A stretch of 64,000 bases of DNA, taken from NCBI GenBank assembly GCA_900547395.1, contig URGP01000001.1, forward strand, positions 1-64,000, in the 5' to 3' direction. Of the stretch, positions 9,647-19,582 are shown piece by piece (the first letter of the stretch is position 1; each line of letters starts with the position of its first letter). Source of the stretch: an uncultured Opitutales bacterium (lineage in GTDB: Bacteria > Verrucomicrobiota > Verrucomicrobiia > Opitutales > Intestinicryptomonadaceae). Below the pieces are notes generated by a model. That model made no database searches, was not told the origin of the DNA, and saw nothing but the letters and a program-made list of their open reading frames with translations. Both the position numbers and the translations under genes were made by a program.

Positions 9647-12475
9647 TTAATCTCTTTTTTGCGGAATGATTTTTACAGTGTAGCCCGTCCTGCCTTTCAA
9701 AAATTCCGACGCCGCTTTTTTGACATCGTCCAAAGAAACGTCCGAATATCCACTCTCAAAAGTGGCGGCAGTTTCGCGCCTCAGCTTGTCGGACTGGAAA
9801 AGAGGCATCGCCCTGTCAGCCCAGTATGAATTGGTGCGGCGCGTTTTTTCTATCTGCTTCAAAACAGGAAGCTTCGCCCTTTCAAATTCGTCTTCCGTTA
9901 TGTTTTCCGAAACGTCTTTTGCGGACTTTTCCATCAGAGAGACAACGTCGCCGTTGTATTCGGGAGCCACGTCGGTTTCGGCGAACAAAAGCCCGCTGTC
10001 AAAACCCTGCTTTGAGAGATTGTAAGCAAAGGGGCTGTAAACCTTGCCTTCCTTTTCCCTCACGTTTTTGCGGATTGAATCGTTTAAGACCGCCCCCAAA
10101 ATCGTGGCAGCCCTCATCTTCTTCAAATCGCCCCTGCCGCAGGTTCTCCAAATTTTTATTGCGGTTGAACGCGCATCTTTTACGCTTGCAACTTCAAAAG
10201 TTTTTTCGTTCTCATCGGTGAATTTCAAATTCCTGAAAGCCGAATAGTCGGGGCGGGACTGCGCCCTTTCAGGCATGGAGCCGAAGTAGTCGGAAAGCCA
10301 GCCTGCCGCGCTTTTCTCGTCGAAATCTCCCGCGATTGAAACTTCCATGTACGAATTTTTCAAAATCGGCAACAGCCATTCTTTAATTTCGCGCATAGAA
10401 ATACTTTGCATTTCCTCCTTGCTTGGAAACTTAAACATATGGTTTTGCGCGTAAAGCCAGTCTTCGAGCTTCAACGCCTCAACGGCGTCGGGATTGGTTT
10501 CAAGCATACGATAAGTTTCGTCGATTTTCTTTTTTATAACGTTTAAGGCATCGTCCGAAAAAGCGGGCGCATTTATGTAAGTCGCGACAAGGGCGAGAGC
10601 CTCGCGCAAATGCTTTGTGTTCGTGCGGCATTTCAGCATGAAACAGTCGTCTTCCGCCACCAACACAATGTTTATGTTCTTGTCGGATTTCGCGACATTT
10701 ATAAGGTCGTAGCTTTGATACTTTGTCCCGCCCAAAATTAAGGCGTTCAAGGCGTACAGAAGCTTGGGATTTTCTTTCGGGATGTCGTATCGACCTGCAC
10801 CGAAAGCCACGTTTATGACAACTTCGTCCTTAGTGAAGTCCGTAACCTTCAAATTCGCCCTGACCCCGTTTTTAAACGCAATTTCCTTTATTCCCAAAAT
10901 ATCGTTTTTTTCCGAAACGATTTCGCCTTTTTTGCCGAAGTTGTCAAACACAAGCTCCGCGCCGGAAAGCGGAGAATAAAAGTTGTTTTCTTTTTTTAAA
11001 GAAGACAAAAATGCGTCGAAATCCCGAGGCAAAAACGATTTTTCCGCATCGCTTGCGCGGACGAAAAGAACGCTTCTTTTGCGAAAGCTTTCAAAAAGTT
11101 TTTCTGCCTTTTGAGCGTCAAAATCTTTCAGCGCGAATTTTGCGATTTCAAAGTCGAGTTCGGGGGAAGTCGGGATTTCACCGTCCGAAAAGGCCGACAC
11201 AAGCTTGTTTGAAACAGAAGCAGAGTTCTTCGTCCCCATGGACTTTGCCGCGCTTTCAAGAGTGTTTAATATGTCCGACTTTGCCTTTTGAATTTCCCAA
11301 TCGCCGAAGCCGTTTTTAACTGCGCCTTCATACATGTTCAAAACTTCCGCGAGAGCGTCCCCTGATTTTCCGACATTCGCGGAAGCCTCTATCGAAAACA
11401 TGTCGCGGTAGTTTTCAAAGTCCGAAAAATAGGCGTAAGCCGAAATAAACTTGGCATTGCTCGACGATTTTTTTGAATTGAAGCGCAAGTCCATGGCACA
11501 GCTTATCGCCGCCATTTGAATGTCTAAGACGCGCTTTTCAAGGCAGTCGTCTTTATGCAAGGGCTTTGCGACCAAATAGACGCCCGCACCCGACTCGTTT
11601 AAGTCGGCGTCAGCAAAAACGCTGTAAACGTCGGCATTTTCGGCGTCGGGGAAATTCGGGAGGCTCGAAGCGGCGTTTTCGTCTGCTTTCAAATTTTCAA
11701 AATACTTTTTGGCCTCCGCCATGACTGCGTTTTCGTCAATGTCGCCCACAACCACGAGAGTCATGTTTTCGGGTCTGTAATTCGACTTGTAAAAATCCAA
11801 AAAAGTTTCGCGGTTTGCGTTTTTTATGACTTCGTCCAAACCTATCGGCATTCTGTTTTCAAACGGAGTGCCTTTAAAAATATGCGAAAAGAAATCGACA
11901 AAACTGCGGTAGCGCGCGTTGTCGCGGGCTTTTTTCTCCGCGATGATGACTCCCCTTTCGCGCTCGATTTCATCTTCCGGAAAAAGCATTCCGCCCGCAT
12001 AGTCGCTCAAAAGCTTCAAGCCGTCGTCTATCATTTTTTGGGTATTGTCGGGCATGTCTATTTTATAGACAGTTTCGTTGAACGACGTGTGGGCGTTGGT
12101 GTCCGCGCCGAACGCCATTCCAAGCCGCTGGAAATATTCCACCATGTCGCCTTTCGGGAAATGCTTAGTGCCGTTAAACGCCATATGCTCTGTAAAGTGC
12201 GCGATGCCCTCCTGCCCGCTCTTTTCCGTTGAAGAGCCGCGCCTTAGCAAAAGGCGCATCGAGACCCTCTTGGGGGGCTCGGCATTCTTCATCACCGCAA
12301 TCTCAAACCCGTTCGGTAAAACCCTGCGGACAATGCGCGAATCCATCTTGATTTCAGGCGCGCCGCCATTTTTTTTAACTTCGCTCATATTACTTTCAGC
12401 CAATGTAAAATTTGAAAAACAAAGAGATAAGACTATCCCGATTTTTAGAAAGAAAAAATTTTTTGAAGCACTCAT
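9647..12475 (-). CDS. M16 family zinc metallopeptidase, exported
   Basis: 942-residue insulinase/pitrilysin-type peptidase. A signal peptide (residues 1-26, ending TLA) sends it to the periplasm. The inverted zinc motif HxxEH is at residues 93-97 (HFTEH), and the third zinc ligand is expected at E173 in [10 protein letters not shown], at the family spacing. Four M16 repeats fit the length: active N-terminal half, inactive C-terminal half with the R/Y substrate-binding segment near KVYSPFAYN. It probably degrades peptides in the envelope. It is 3 bp downstream of the methyltransferase stop region, in a run that starts with ffh. Confidence 0.9.
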   Translation of the reverse strand: MSASKNFFFLKIGIVLSLCFSNFTLAESNMSEVKKNGGAPEIKMDSRIVRRVLPNGFEIAVMKNAEPPKRVSMRLLLRRGSSTEKSGQEGIAHFTEHMAFNGTKHFPKGDMVEYFQRLGMAFGADTNAHTSFNETVYKIDMPDNTQKMIDDGLKLLSDYAGGMLFPEDEIERERGVIIAEKKARDNARYRSFVDFFSHIFKGTPFENRMPIGLDEVIKNANRETFLDFYKSNYRPENMTLVVVGDIDENAVMAEAKKYFENLKADENAASSLPNFPDAENADVYSVFADADLNESGAGVYLVAKPLHKDDCLEKRVLDIQMAAISCAMDLRFNSKKSSSNAKFISAYAYFSDFENYRDMFSIEASANVGKSGDALAEVLNMYEGAVKNGFGDWEIQKAKSDILNTLESAAKSMGTKNSASVSNKLVSAFSDGEIPTSPELDFEIAKFALKDFDAQKAEKLFESFRKRSVLFVRASDAEKSFLPRDFDAFLSSLKKENNFYSPLSGAELVFDNFGKKGEIVSEKNDILGIKEIAFKNGVRANLKVTDFTKDEVVINVAFGAGRYDIPKENPKLLYALNALILGGTKYQSYDLINVAKSDKNINIVLVAEDDCFMLKCRTNTKHLREALALVATYINAPAFSDDALNVIKKKIDETYRMLETNPDAVEALKLEDWLYAQNHMFKFPSKEEMQSISMREIKEWLLPILKNSYMEVSIAGDFDEKSAAGWLSDYFGSMPERAQSRPDYSAFRNLKFTDENEKTFEVASVKDARSTAIKIWRTCGRGDLKKMRAATILGAVLNDSIRKNVREKEGKVYSPFAYNLSKQGFDSGLLFAETDVAPEYNGDVVSLMEKSAKDVSENITEDEFERAKLPVLKQIEKTRRTNSYWADRAMPLFQSDKLRRETAATFESGYSDVSLDDVKKAASEFLKGRTGYTVKIIPQKRD

Positions 12476-12478
12476 AAC

Positions 12479-13213
12479 TTAAACTTTTTTATAAACCCAA
12501 AAAATACATTCATCGGAAAATTCTCTCACACATTGAGGCTCGCAGGCGATTTCTGAACGTTTTTTTGAAAATATTTTTTGGAAACCGCAGGAAGACATGT
12601 CCTCTTCGACTTCGGCACAAGTCGGCGAATGTATGAAAAGCTCGCCATGTTCGCTCTCGTAACAAATGTCGCCAAACTCGTCGAGTTTTAAATGGCGCGT
12701 GCCGTCCTTCCATTTTTCGCGCTCATGTTCCCAGTACTTGGCGTTGCGCGGAGCTTCCCTGTCGTGTGTCGTAAATGCGAAAAACGATTCTTTTTTCAAG
12801 ACCCTGAAAATTTCCGACATCGCAACGCGCCTGCGCCCGCGCTTCGGTATTTGCATCAGCCCGTTAAACCCGAAAATCGCCCCGTTAAAAGATGAACTTT
12901 CAAACGAAAGCGAAGTGGCATCTTCAACGCGGTAATCCACGGCATAGCCGAAATCTTCGGAAATCGCTTTCGCGACAGAAATCATGTTTTCCGAAAAATC
13001 AGTCGAGACAATGTTTTTGTAGCCAAGCGCATACATGTTGTGGGCTATCCGCCCCGCGCCGCAGCCAAGCTCCAAAAGCCTGTCGCCCGTCTTAAAAAAC
13101 CGCCCAAACACAATCTTCTCCGACTCCCACAGCCCGACATTCAAAACCGCGCGGGCATAGTCGCAAACAACGCCGTCTTGGGAGAAATAGTCTTTAATGT
13201 GCCGCGAATCCAT
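12479..13213 (-). CDS. class I SAM-dependent methyltransferase
   Basis: 244 residues with a Rossmann-type AdoMet fold. Motif I is LLELGCGAGRIAHNMYALG near residues 48-66, followed by an acidic residue after beta-2 (STDFSENM), motif post-I (VEDATSLSFE) and IPKRGRRRVAMSEIFRVLKK, all as in the UbiE/Methyltransf_11 family. The substrate cannot be told from sequence. Lies 16 bp after ffh and just ahead of the M16 peptidase on the same strand, so likely one operon. Confidence 0.85.
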   Translation of the reverse strand: MDSRHIKDYFSQDGVVCDYARAVLNVGLWESEKIVFGRFFKTGDRLLELGCGAGRIAHNMYALGYKNIVSTDFSENMISVAKAISEDFGYAVDYRVEDATSLSFESSSFNGAIFGFNGLMQIPKRGRRRVAMSEIFRVLKKESFFAFTTHDREAPRNAKYWEHEREKWKDGTRHLKLDEFGDICYESEHGELFIHSPTCAEVEEDMSSCGFQKIFSKKRSEIACEPQCVREFSDECIFWVYKKV

Positions 13214-13229
13214 TTTGCGAAAAAGCAGG

Positions 13230-14546
13230 CTACATTTTCGGGAAGTTGCGCATCATCTTCCTCGCGCCGTCGCCCTTCATCATCTTCATGATTTTGCGCA
13301 TCTGCTCGAACTGCTTTATGAGCGTATTTACATCCCTGACCTCGGTACCCGAACCCTTGGCTATCCTAAGCCTTCTGCGCGCGTTTAAGATGTTCGGATT
13401 TTGCCTTTCCTGCGGAGTCATTGAAAGGATTATTGCTTCCGTCTGCTTCATCTTCTTTTCCTCGCGCTCGCCGATTTGCACCCCGCTAAGCCCGGGAATC
13501 ATCTTTAAAAGAGAGCCCATAGAACCGAGCTTTTTAATCTGGCGCATTTGCGACAAAAAATCTTCGAGGTCAAACTCCGCCTTGCGGAGCTTTTCAGCCA
13601 TGCGCATCGCCTCTTTTTCATCGACGACTTCCTGCGCCTTTTCGACAAGGCTTACGACGTCGCCCATGCCCAAAATTCTCTGCGCCATTCTGTCGGGATG
13701 AAAAACGTCCAAGTCGTCAAGCTTTTCTCCAACGCCCGCAAACTTAATCGGCGCGCCCGAAACCGTCTTTATGGAAAGAGCCGCGCCGCCGCGCGCATCG
13801 CCGTCAAGCTTGGTAAGCACAACACCCGTGATGCTGACCGCCTCGTTAAAATGCTTTGCGACGTTTACAGCCTCCTGCCCCAAAGCGGAGTCCGCAACCA
13901 AAAAGACTTCCGCGGGGTTTACCAAATCTTTGATGTCGATAATTTCCTTGATCAGCCCCTCGTCAATTTGAAGCCTGCCCGCAGTGTCGAAAATAACCGC
14001 GTCATAGCCATCTTCGGAAGCCTGACGCTCAAAACGCTTTGCTATTTTCACCGCGCTGTTTTCACCGCGGTCTGAATAAACCTTGACATCAATCTGTTTG
14101 CCAAGAGCCTCCAACTGGTCAATCGCGGCAGGGCGATAAACGTCGCACGCAACCAAACACGGATTCATTCCGCGCTTTTTAAGAAGCTTGGCAAGCTTTG
14201 CGGAAGTCGTGGTCTTGCCGCTGCCGTGCAAGCCGACCATCAGAATTTTAAGCGGGCGGATTGGCGAAAGCTCCGTGACTCCGCCGCCCAAAAGATTTAC
14301 AAGCTCGTCGTGTATGATTTTTACAAGCTGCTGCCCCGGAGTCACCGACTGCAAAACTTCCTTGCCGACGCTTTCAGCCTTCACCCTTTCAATAAATTCC
14401 CTGACAACCTTGAAGTGGACGTCCGCGCCCAACAAAGCCTGGCGCACTTCCGCCAATGCTTCCGCCATGTTTTCTTCGCTCAGCTTGCCCACTCCGCGCA
14501 AATTGCGCAATGCCTTCGTAAGTCTTTCAGTCAAATTCTCCAACAT
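13230..14546 (-). CDS. ffh: signal recognition particle protein Ffh
   Basis: SRP54 GTPase that binds signal sequences together with 4.5S RNA and delivers ribosomes to FtsY. I start at 14546 ([20 protein letters not shown]), the normal N-domain start; nine extra codons upstream are not conserved-looking. Seen in order: N domain, G domain with P-loop [10 protein letters not shown] (about 105-114), DTAGR and [10 protein letters not shown], then the methionine-rich M domain ending [14 protein letters not shown] with the RNA-binding segment [13 protein letters not shown]. About 438 residues, normal length. Confidence 0.96.
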   Translation of the reverse strand: MLENLTERLTKALRNLRGVGKLSEENMAEALAEVRQALLGADVHFKVVREFIERVKAESVGKEVLQSVTPGQQLVKIIHDELVNLLGGGVTELSPIRPLKILMVGLHGSGKTTTSAKLAKLLKKRGMNPCLVACDVYRPAAIDQLEALGKQIDVKVYSDRGENSAVKIAKRFERQASEDGYDAVIFDTAGRLQIDEGLIKEIIDIKDLVNPAEVFLVADSALGQEAVNVAKHFNEAVSITGVVLTKLDGDARGGAALSIKTVSGAPIKFAGVGEKLDDLDVFHPDRMAQRILGMGDVVSLVEKAQEVVDEKEAMRMAEKLRKAEFDLEDFLSQMRQIKKLGSMGSLLKMIPGLSGVQIGEREEKKMKQTEAIILSMTPQERQNPNILNARRRLRIAKGSGTEVRDVNTLIKQFEQMRKIMKMMKGDGARKMMRNFPKM

Positions 14547-14719
14547 AATTAAAATACAAAATGCCCCAAACAACGAACATCTGCAATAATATTTTGCTTT
14601 TTCCGAAAAAAATAAAAATCAGCACATTTTTTTAAAAAATAAAAATATCGAAAACTTGCTAATATAAAGCAATTTCAAAAAAAACATAAGAAATGGTGAA
14701 TTTTTTTTGGAAAAAAAGC

Positions 14720-14747
14720 TTGCAAACATAAAAGAAAAAGGTACTGT
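14720..14747 (+). promoter_or_regulatory. possible tRNA promoter
   Basis: TTGCAA (14720) and TACTGT (14742) with a 16-bp spacer, about 20 bp before the tRNA. The -10 match is moderate. Confidence 0.35.
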
Positions 14748-14768
14748 TGATTTTCATATTTTTGTTAA

Positions 14769-14841
<73 letters not shown>

Positions 14842-14848
14842 TTGACAA

Positions 14849-14888
14849 AAAAACGGAGCGCAAGTTTTCTTGTTCTCCGTTTTTTTTA
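14849..14888. terminator. bidirectional terminator between tRNA-Lys and GH32
   Basis: AAACGGAG (14851-14858) / CTCCGTTT (14875-14882), flanked by A7 on one side and T8 on the other, so it can stop both the tRNA and the converging GH32 transcript. Confidence 0.82.
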
Positions 14889-14927
14889 TGCATGCAAAAA
14901 ATCTCTCTGCAAAGTTATCAAGAATTT

Positions 14928-17120
14928 TCACATAAGCTCTTTAAGGGAGGATTTTGCATAGGTTTTTTTCATTTCGCGAATTGCAAGGTCTTTGACGACA
15001 AGTCCATTGCCTTGCAAGCATATTAAAACATTGTCTTTGCCAAACGGCATATGCAAAGATATAACCCTCTTATTGTCGTGGAAAATTTCAAGAGAGCATC
15101 TGTCCGCAAAAATTTTCACGTTCATGTTGTCGCCGACTTTCTCGTCCATTTGGAATTTACGATTTTCCCAATGCAGGTTTCTTGTAGCCACAGGGCGTTC
15201 TTCCTTTGGCAGAGCCGTTATGCTGTAAGCGTTCTCATGCTTTGAAAATTCAACAACCGCAGCCCCTATTTGGAATTTGAAGCCGTCCGCATTTCTTACG
15301 TTTAAATCGGCCTCGACCATGACAGAGCTTGGAAACATTCCAAAGCTGTTGGGTTCGTCGCATTTTATGTTTTTTAATCTCTTTTCTTTCTTATAGATTT
15401 TCTCGACTTCCCGTGAAAGCGAGGCATATATCGCGTATTTGCCCGATTTCTCAACGAGGCGCAAGTCCATGGGCAAGCTCATTATCTGCGAAAAACACAT
15501 GCCCGTTTTCCCGAAATCCTCCGCGCTTGCGTTTATCCAAGAAATATTTATAACCCTTCCGTTCGGAGCATTGTTGAAGACCTGCCCTGCATACGCGTTG
15601 CCTACCACGAATTTGGCGCATCTTTCATCTCCAAGTCTTGTAAATTTTTCGCCGTCAAAATCGCCTACAACACATTCGCCGCGCGCATCGAAAATCAAAT
15701 ATTTTTTATTTTTCGGATTTCCGTTCACGGGCATTGATATAATATACGGGCATTCGTAGAAGTCGTCAAGCTCCTGCCCCCTTTGCCAAGTTTTCAAATC
15801 TTTTGAAAAATAAAATACGAATTTTTTTGCGCCGACCGCATTCTCATCAGGCTTTACCACTTCATAACGCAAAACGACCCATCTTTTTGTTGGCTCATGG
15901 TAAAAAATACAGGGATCGCGCCCGTGAACGGTCGAAATTGGGTTCGGCAAGGTTGTAATATTTTGGCTGTCGGAAGTGTATGCAACATAATCACCCTTCC
16001 CAATCAGAGTGTACGCCAAAATAATCCCGCCGTTTTTATCGAAAAACCCGCTTTTGTTTTTCAAATCGACAAATCCCGTACCCGACCAAATGGCGTTGTT
16101 GCCGCCGTTTTCGTAATATCTGGCATTAATGCCCACAGGCAAATGCCGCCAAGTCATCAAGTCCTTTGATACTGCATGACCCCAATATTTCTCGCGGCTA
16201 TGATACGCAAAAGGCGAAAGCTGATAGTACATATGCCAATCACCTTTCCAAAATACCAAGCCATTGGGGTCGTTCAGCCAGCCCTGGGGAGCCGAAAAAT
16301 GATATTGAGGGCGCAAAAGCTCGTCGGGAAAAGTTTCCGACCAATATTTGTCCGCCGTTTTAAATTCGACTTTTTCAGATATGCCCGACAGAAGTTCAAC
16401 CCGCAAAACTTCGCCTTGCAATTCAAGAGTTTCCATAGAGTAATACCACTGCGGATTTTTGAAATCGACACGCATTTTTGCATTCAGCAAGACTTTCTTG
16501 TTCGACGCATCTGAAACTCTTACAAAGCGTTCGACGGAATTGTTGTTGATTGGGATATTCAAATATTTTTTTGCGTTTGGAATCTCCAAAACCGTCTTAT
16601 TTATGATGCCTTTCGGGTTTTCCGTCAAAACGATGTCATCGACATTTATATGCCCCCAACCGCCTTTTGCATTGTCGACAATTTCGATTATCGCCGTTTT
16701 GCCGAGATAATTCCTTAAATCAATCGACTTGGGCTCGAGACGCTCGTTGTTTACCCCTGTCAATCTGCCAACTTCCACCCCGTCAACCATTACGCGCAAA
16801 AACGCCGCGTCCCGCCTATCCCCGCCGCCAACCAAGGCATCCAAATACGGACGCTCTATTTTAAACGGAACACTTGAAAGCTTCCCCGTAGTGTCGTCTT
16901 TGTTAAAGTAAGAATTTACAAGGAAATTTCCGCTGTATCCGCTAACAGGTTGTTGATATTTAAATCCGCCCCTTGCGGGAGCATCTGCAAACGCCTCGCC
17001 CTCGACTTTCCATTTGGGAGAATAAGAGCCGCTTTCAAAATCGTCTATTAAAATATCCGCCGCGCCAAAGGAAGCAGAAGTAAGAGCAAGCGATGCCAAT
17101 AACACAAAAAATTTCTCCAT
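14928..17120 (-). CDS. secreted glycoside hydrolase family 32 (levanase/fructanase/invertase type)
   Basis: 730 residues with a signal peptide (cleavage near SFG-A, residue 20). Residues about 20-170 form a beta-sandwich like the N-terminal domain found on many environmental GH32 enzymes (ILIDDFESGSYSPKWKVEGE...WGHINVDDIVL). The five-bladed catalytic domain has the nucleophile motif WLNDPNG (281-287, D284), the transition-state stabiliser RDP (400-402) and the acid/base EC (455-456). A C-terminal beta-sandwich follows (DRCSLEIFHDNKRVISLH). It hydrolyses beta-fructosides such as levan, inulin or sucrose outside the cytoplasm. A strong GGAGG ribosome site lies 5 bp before the ATG, rare in this window. 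A sugar porin gene (OprB type) lies a few kb away. Confidence 0.92.
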   Translation of the reverse strand: MEKFFVLLASLALTSASFGAADILIDDFESGSYSPKWKVEGEAFADAPARGGFKYQQPVSGYSGNFLVNSYFNKDDTTGKLSSVPFKIERPYLDALVGGGDRRDAAFLRVMVDGVEVGRLTGVNNERLEPKSIDLRNYLGKTAIIEIVDNAKGGWGHINVDDIVLTENPKGIINKTVLEIPNAKKYLNIPINNNSVERFVRVSDASNKKVLLNAKMRVDFKNPQWYYSMETLELQGEVLRVELLSGISEKVEFKTADKYWSETFPDELLRPQYHFSAPQGWLNDPNGLVFWKGDWHMYYQLSPFAYHSREKYWGHAVSKDLMTWRHLPVGINARYYENGGNNAIWSGTGFVDLKNKSGFFDKNGGIILAYTLIGKGDYVAYTSDSQNITTLPNPISTVHGRDPCIFYHEPTKRWVVLRYEVVKPDENAVGAKKFVFYFSKDLKTWQRGQELDDFYECPYIISMPVNGNPKNKKYLIFDARGECVVGDFDGEKFTRLGDERCAKFVVGNAYAGQVFNNAPNGRVINISWINASAEDFGKTGMCFSQIMSLPMDLRLVEKSGKYAIYASLSREVEKIYKKEKRLKNIKCDEPNSFGMFPSSVMVEADLNVRNADGFKFQIGAAVVEFSKHENAYSITALPKEERPVATRNLHWENRKFQMDEKVGDNMNVKIFADRCSLEIFHDNKRVISLHMPFGKDNVLICLQGNGLVVKDLAIREMKKTYAKSSLKELM

Positions 17121-17166
17121 ATGTCCTCCGTTTAAATTAAAAATTCAAATTTAATAAAGTTTTTAA

Positions 17167-17439
17167 AGGCAGAAAAAACAAAAGTCAATATTTTCCAAAC
17201 AACAAGAATATCATGATATTAAAGTTGAAAATCATCTGACAAAAAAGCGCAACCACATACATTCAGATTGCGCCATCGAGAAAAGAAATATAATTAGCAA
17301 CAAGACGAAATTCGCCAACCACATCGACATCATCGCCACCCTAATCGACGAAAAAGAACTATCTTTTGAAATTGAAAAGCTCCCTCTTCCGTCTTCACGA
17401 AACTTTATCGAAAAGCACTTGACAAATTCAAGCCAATAA
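17167..17439 (+). pseudogene. gene fragment upstream of hicA, no normal start
   Basis: A 90-codon open frame without ATG, GTG or TTG start but with protein-like sequence in its last 67 codons (…FANHIDIIATLIDEKELSFE…PLPSSRNFIEKHLT…), ending at a TAA at 17437. It looks like the C-terminal remnant of a larger helical protein whose front has been lost. The RNHIH segment is faintly like the RNxxxH of HEPN proteins but is one residue short, so I do not assign a family. It ends 18 bp before hicA. Confidence 0.4.
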
Positions 17440-17457
17440 CTAAATTTTAGTTGCATA

Positions 17458-17712
17458 ATGGGCAAGAAAGAGAAACTACTTCAAAAACTTTTAAATAATC
17501 CGAAAGATTTTAGATGGGAAGAATTGACGGTTCTATTAAAACAATTTGGCTACGAAGAAGAGCCTACAGGCAAGACAGGCGGTTCGAGAAGAAGATTTAC
17601 CAGAATTGGCGAAAAGGCATTGACATTTCATAAGCCACACCCGAAAGGGATATTGAAAAGCTACCAAGTAAAAGACGTAATAAATACACTTAAATTGCAA
17701 GGATTGATATGA
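17458..17712 (+). CDS. hicA: HicA family mRNA interferase toxin
   Basis: 84-residue toxin with the small dsRBD-like HicA fold, which cleaves mRNA. It shows the family helix (WEELTVLLKQFGYEEE), the GGSRRRF strand and the LTFHKPHPKGILKSYQVKDV block. In this subgroup the HKPHP histidines replace the GSH histidine of the classic type, so the catalytic residue is probably there (inference). The stop overlaps the start of hicB in an ATGA, the usual toxin-first layout. Confidence 0.87.
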   Translation: MGKKEKLLQKLLNNPKDFRWEELTVLLKQFGYEEEPTGKTGGSRRRFTRIGEKALTFHKPHPKGILKSYQVKDVINTLKLQGLI

Positions 17713-18038
17713 TAGATACAATTACATACAAAGGCTATACGGGAAGCGTGGAAATATCCGAAGAAGATAATTGCTTTCATGGAAAGGTGCTTTTTATAAA
17801 TTCTTTAATTTCTTACGAGGGCGAAACATTGCCTGAAATTAAAGCAGATTTTAAAGACGCAGTTGACGATTATATTGAGCTATGCAAAGAGAAAGGCTGG
17901 GAACCTGAAAAACCTTTTAAAGGTTCATTCAATGTAAGAGTTCCCCCAAGTGTACACCGCAATTTGGCAATAAGAGCGGCAAGAGAGGGCAAGAGCTTGA
18001 ATAAGTTGGTTGCGGAAGTTTTAAGCGCAAGCGTGTAA
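17709..18038 (+). CDS. hicB: HicB family antitoxin
   Basis: 109 residues. The N-terminal RNase H-like partial fold (ITYKGYTGSVEISEEDNCFHGKV...YEGETLPEIKADFKDAVDDYIELCKEKG) neutralises HicA. The C-terminal segment from about residue 75 (GSFNVRVPPSVHRNLAIRAAREGKSLNKLV) is a ribbon-helix-helix DNA-binding domain, so the complex should repress its own promoter. Translationally coupled to hicA. Confidence 0.9.
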   Translation: MIDTITYKGYTGSVEISEEDNCFHGKVLFINSLISYEGETLPEIKADFKDAVDDYIELCKEKGWEPEKPFKGSFNVRVPPSVHRNLAIRAAREGKSLNKLVAEVLSASV

Positions 18039-18195
18039 AATCATAGCTTCAACTTGCATACGCAAGTACGCCACTTTCGCCGAAACAAAAAATGAATAAT
18101 TAAAGTCCAAGCTTTTGGCGGATAAATTCCGATGCTCCCATGCTTCCTCTCATTTTCCCAAATATCAGGATATCGGGAAGAAATAAGTTTGCATA

Positions 18196-18231
18196 AAAAA
18201 CGGAGCGCAAAAATAACTACGCTCCGTTTTT
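18196..18231. terminator. bidirectional terminator between hicB and Sel1 gene
   Basis: AAAAACGGAGCG (18196-18207) / CGCTCCGTTTTT (18220-18231), a long perfect stem with A and T runs on both sides. The ACGGAGCGCAA arm is the same as in the terminator at 14851. Confidence 0.85.
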
Positions 18232-18287
18232 ATGACCGATTTTTGGCAATATGTTTATGGCACAATATCCGCTTGTCTATTGTAAGT

Positions 18288-19466
18288 TCAATCAAAAATG
18301 CCCTTGTCGTATTTTTCTGCTAATTTCAGTGCCTCTTCAAGCTGAGTTTGGGTCAATTCTTTCTCTAAAATTTTCATGTTTTTATTTCCAACATCATTTC
18401 CGTTTTTAGAAGACAATGCATACCAAGCATAAGCTTTTACTTTATTTTGAATTACCACTATTCCCTCTTCATAACAAAAGCCCAAATCAAATTGAGCCTC
18501 TGCAATACCCTGCTCCGCTGCCTTGCGGTACCATTTTACAGCTTCTTGGGAATCTTTCTCGACTCCATTGCCTTCGGCATAACAAAGCCCTAACATACAT
18601 TGAGCCTCTGCATACCCCTGCTCCGCTGCCTTGCGGTACCATTTTACAGCTTCTTGGGAATCTTTCTCGACTCCATTGCCTTCGGCATAACAAAGCCCTA
18701 ACATACATTGAGCCATTGCATCTCCCTGCTCCGCCACCTTACGGAACCACTTTACCGCTTCTTGGGGATCTTTCTCGACTCCATTGCCTTCGGCATAACA
18801 AAGCCCTAACATACATTGAGCCATTGCATCTCCCTGCTCCGCCACCTTACGGAACCACTTTACCGCTTCTTGGGGATCTTTCTCGACTCCATTGCCTTCG
18901 GCATAACAAAGCCCTAACATACATTGAGCCTCTGCATACCCCTGCTCCGCAGCCTTGCGATACCATTCTACGGCTTCTTGGTAATCTTTCTCAACTCCAT
19001 TTCCATTATTATAACACCCCCCCAAATTAAATTGAGCCATTGCATCCCCCTGCTCCGCCGCCTTGCGGTACCATTTCACGGCTTCTTGGGAATCTTTCTC
19101 TACTCCATTGCCTTCGGCATAACAAACTCCCAAATTACATTGAGCCATTGCATGCCCCTGCCCAGCTGCCTTACGGTACCATTTCACGGCTTCTTGGGAA
19201 TCTTTCTCAACTCCATCGCCTTCGGCATAACAAACCCCTAACATACATTGAGCCATTGCATCTCCCTGCTCCGCCACCTTACGGAACCACTTTACCGCTT
19301 CTTGGGGATCTTTCTCAACTCCATCGCCGTTAAAATAACATACCCCCAAATCATATTGAGCCGCTGCATCCCCCTGTTCCGCTGATTTTTTTAGAGAATT
19401 TATACTATTTACAGGAGATTTTGGAGATACAAACAAATTATACAAAAACAAAAATATCTTTTTCAT
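18288..19466 (-). CDS. Sel1-repeat protein
   Basis: I start at 19466 (MKKIFLFLYNLFVSP), which gives a hydrophobic N-terminal segment; the frame extends 12 codons further upstream. The body is eight well-kept 36-residue Sel1 repeats of the pattern AEQGDAMAQCMLGLCYAEGN / GVEKDPQEAVKWFRK, then a degenerate ninth (EEGIVVIQNKVKAYAWYALS) and a charged tail. Sel1 proteins are TPR-like helical solenoids that mediate protein contacts. The repeats are nearly identical at DNA level, so copy number has probably changed recently. Partner and role unknown. Confidence 0.85.
   Translation of the reverse strand: MKKIFLFLYNLFVSPKSPVNSINSLKKSAEQGDAAAQYDLGVCYFNGDGVEKDPQEAVKWFRKVAEQGDAMAQCMLGVCYAEGDGVEKDSQEAVKWYRKAAGQGHAMAQCNLGVCYAEGNGVEKDSQEAVKWYRKAAEQGDAMAQFNLGGCYNNGNGVEKDYQEAVEWYRKAAEQGYAEAQCMLGLCYAEGNGVEKDPQEAVKWFRKVAEQGDAMAQCMLGLCYAEGNGVEKDPQEAVKWFRKVAEQGDAMAQCMLGLCYAEGNGVEKDSQEAVKWYRKAAEQGYAEAQCMLGLCYAEGNGVEKDSQEAVKWYRKAAEQGIAEAQFDLGFCYEEGIVVIQNKVKAYAWYALSSKNGNDVGNKNMKILEKELTQTQLEEALKLAEKYDKGIFD
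18500..19370. repeat. tandem 108-bp repeats inside the Sel1 gene
   Basis: About eight head-to-tail 108-bp units, each encoding one 36-residue Sel1 repeat. Neighbouring copies are almost identical (for example the stretches starting CTTTCTCGACTCCATTGCCT at intervals of 108 bp). This is coding repeat, not CRISPR. Confidence 0.85.
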
Positions 19467-19582
19467 ACTTATTTTATATATATTCATGCAATAACAAATC
19501 AAGTTATTTATAAATGCGGAAAGGAAAGGCGCAATTTATGCTTGGGCAAACTTTGCAAAAATTATTTTTATCAATCGCGCGC

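Noticed and set aside
17232..17465. 77-codon reverse-strand frame before hicA
   Set aside because: The forward frame over the same bases looks more protein-like and ends cleanly before hicA; the reverse product is a random-looking hydrophobic string.
18416..19030. 204-codon repetitive forward frame (HTPAPLPCG-like repeats)
   Set aside because: It only mirrors the 108-bp Sel1 repeats on the opposite strand.
18500..19370. possible CRISPR array
   Set aside because: Repeats are 108 bp, directly adjacent without unique spacers, and code for Sel1 units.
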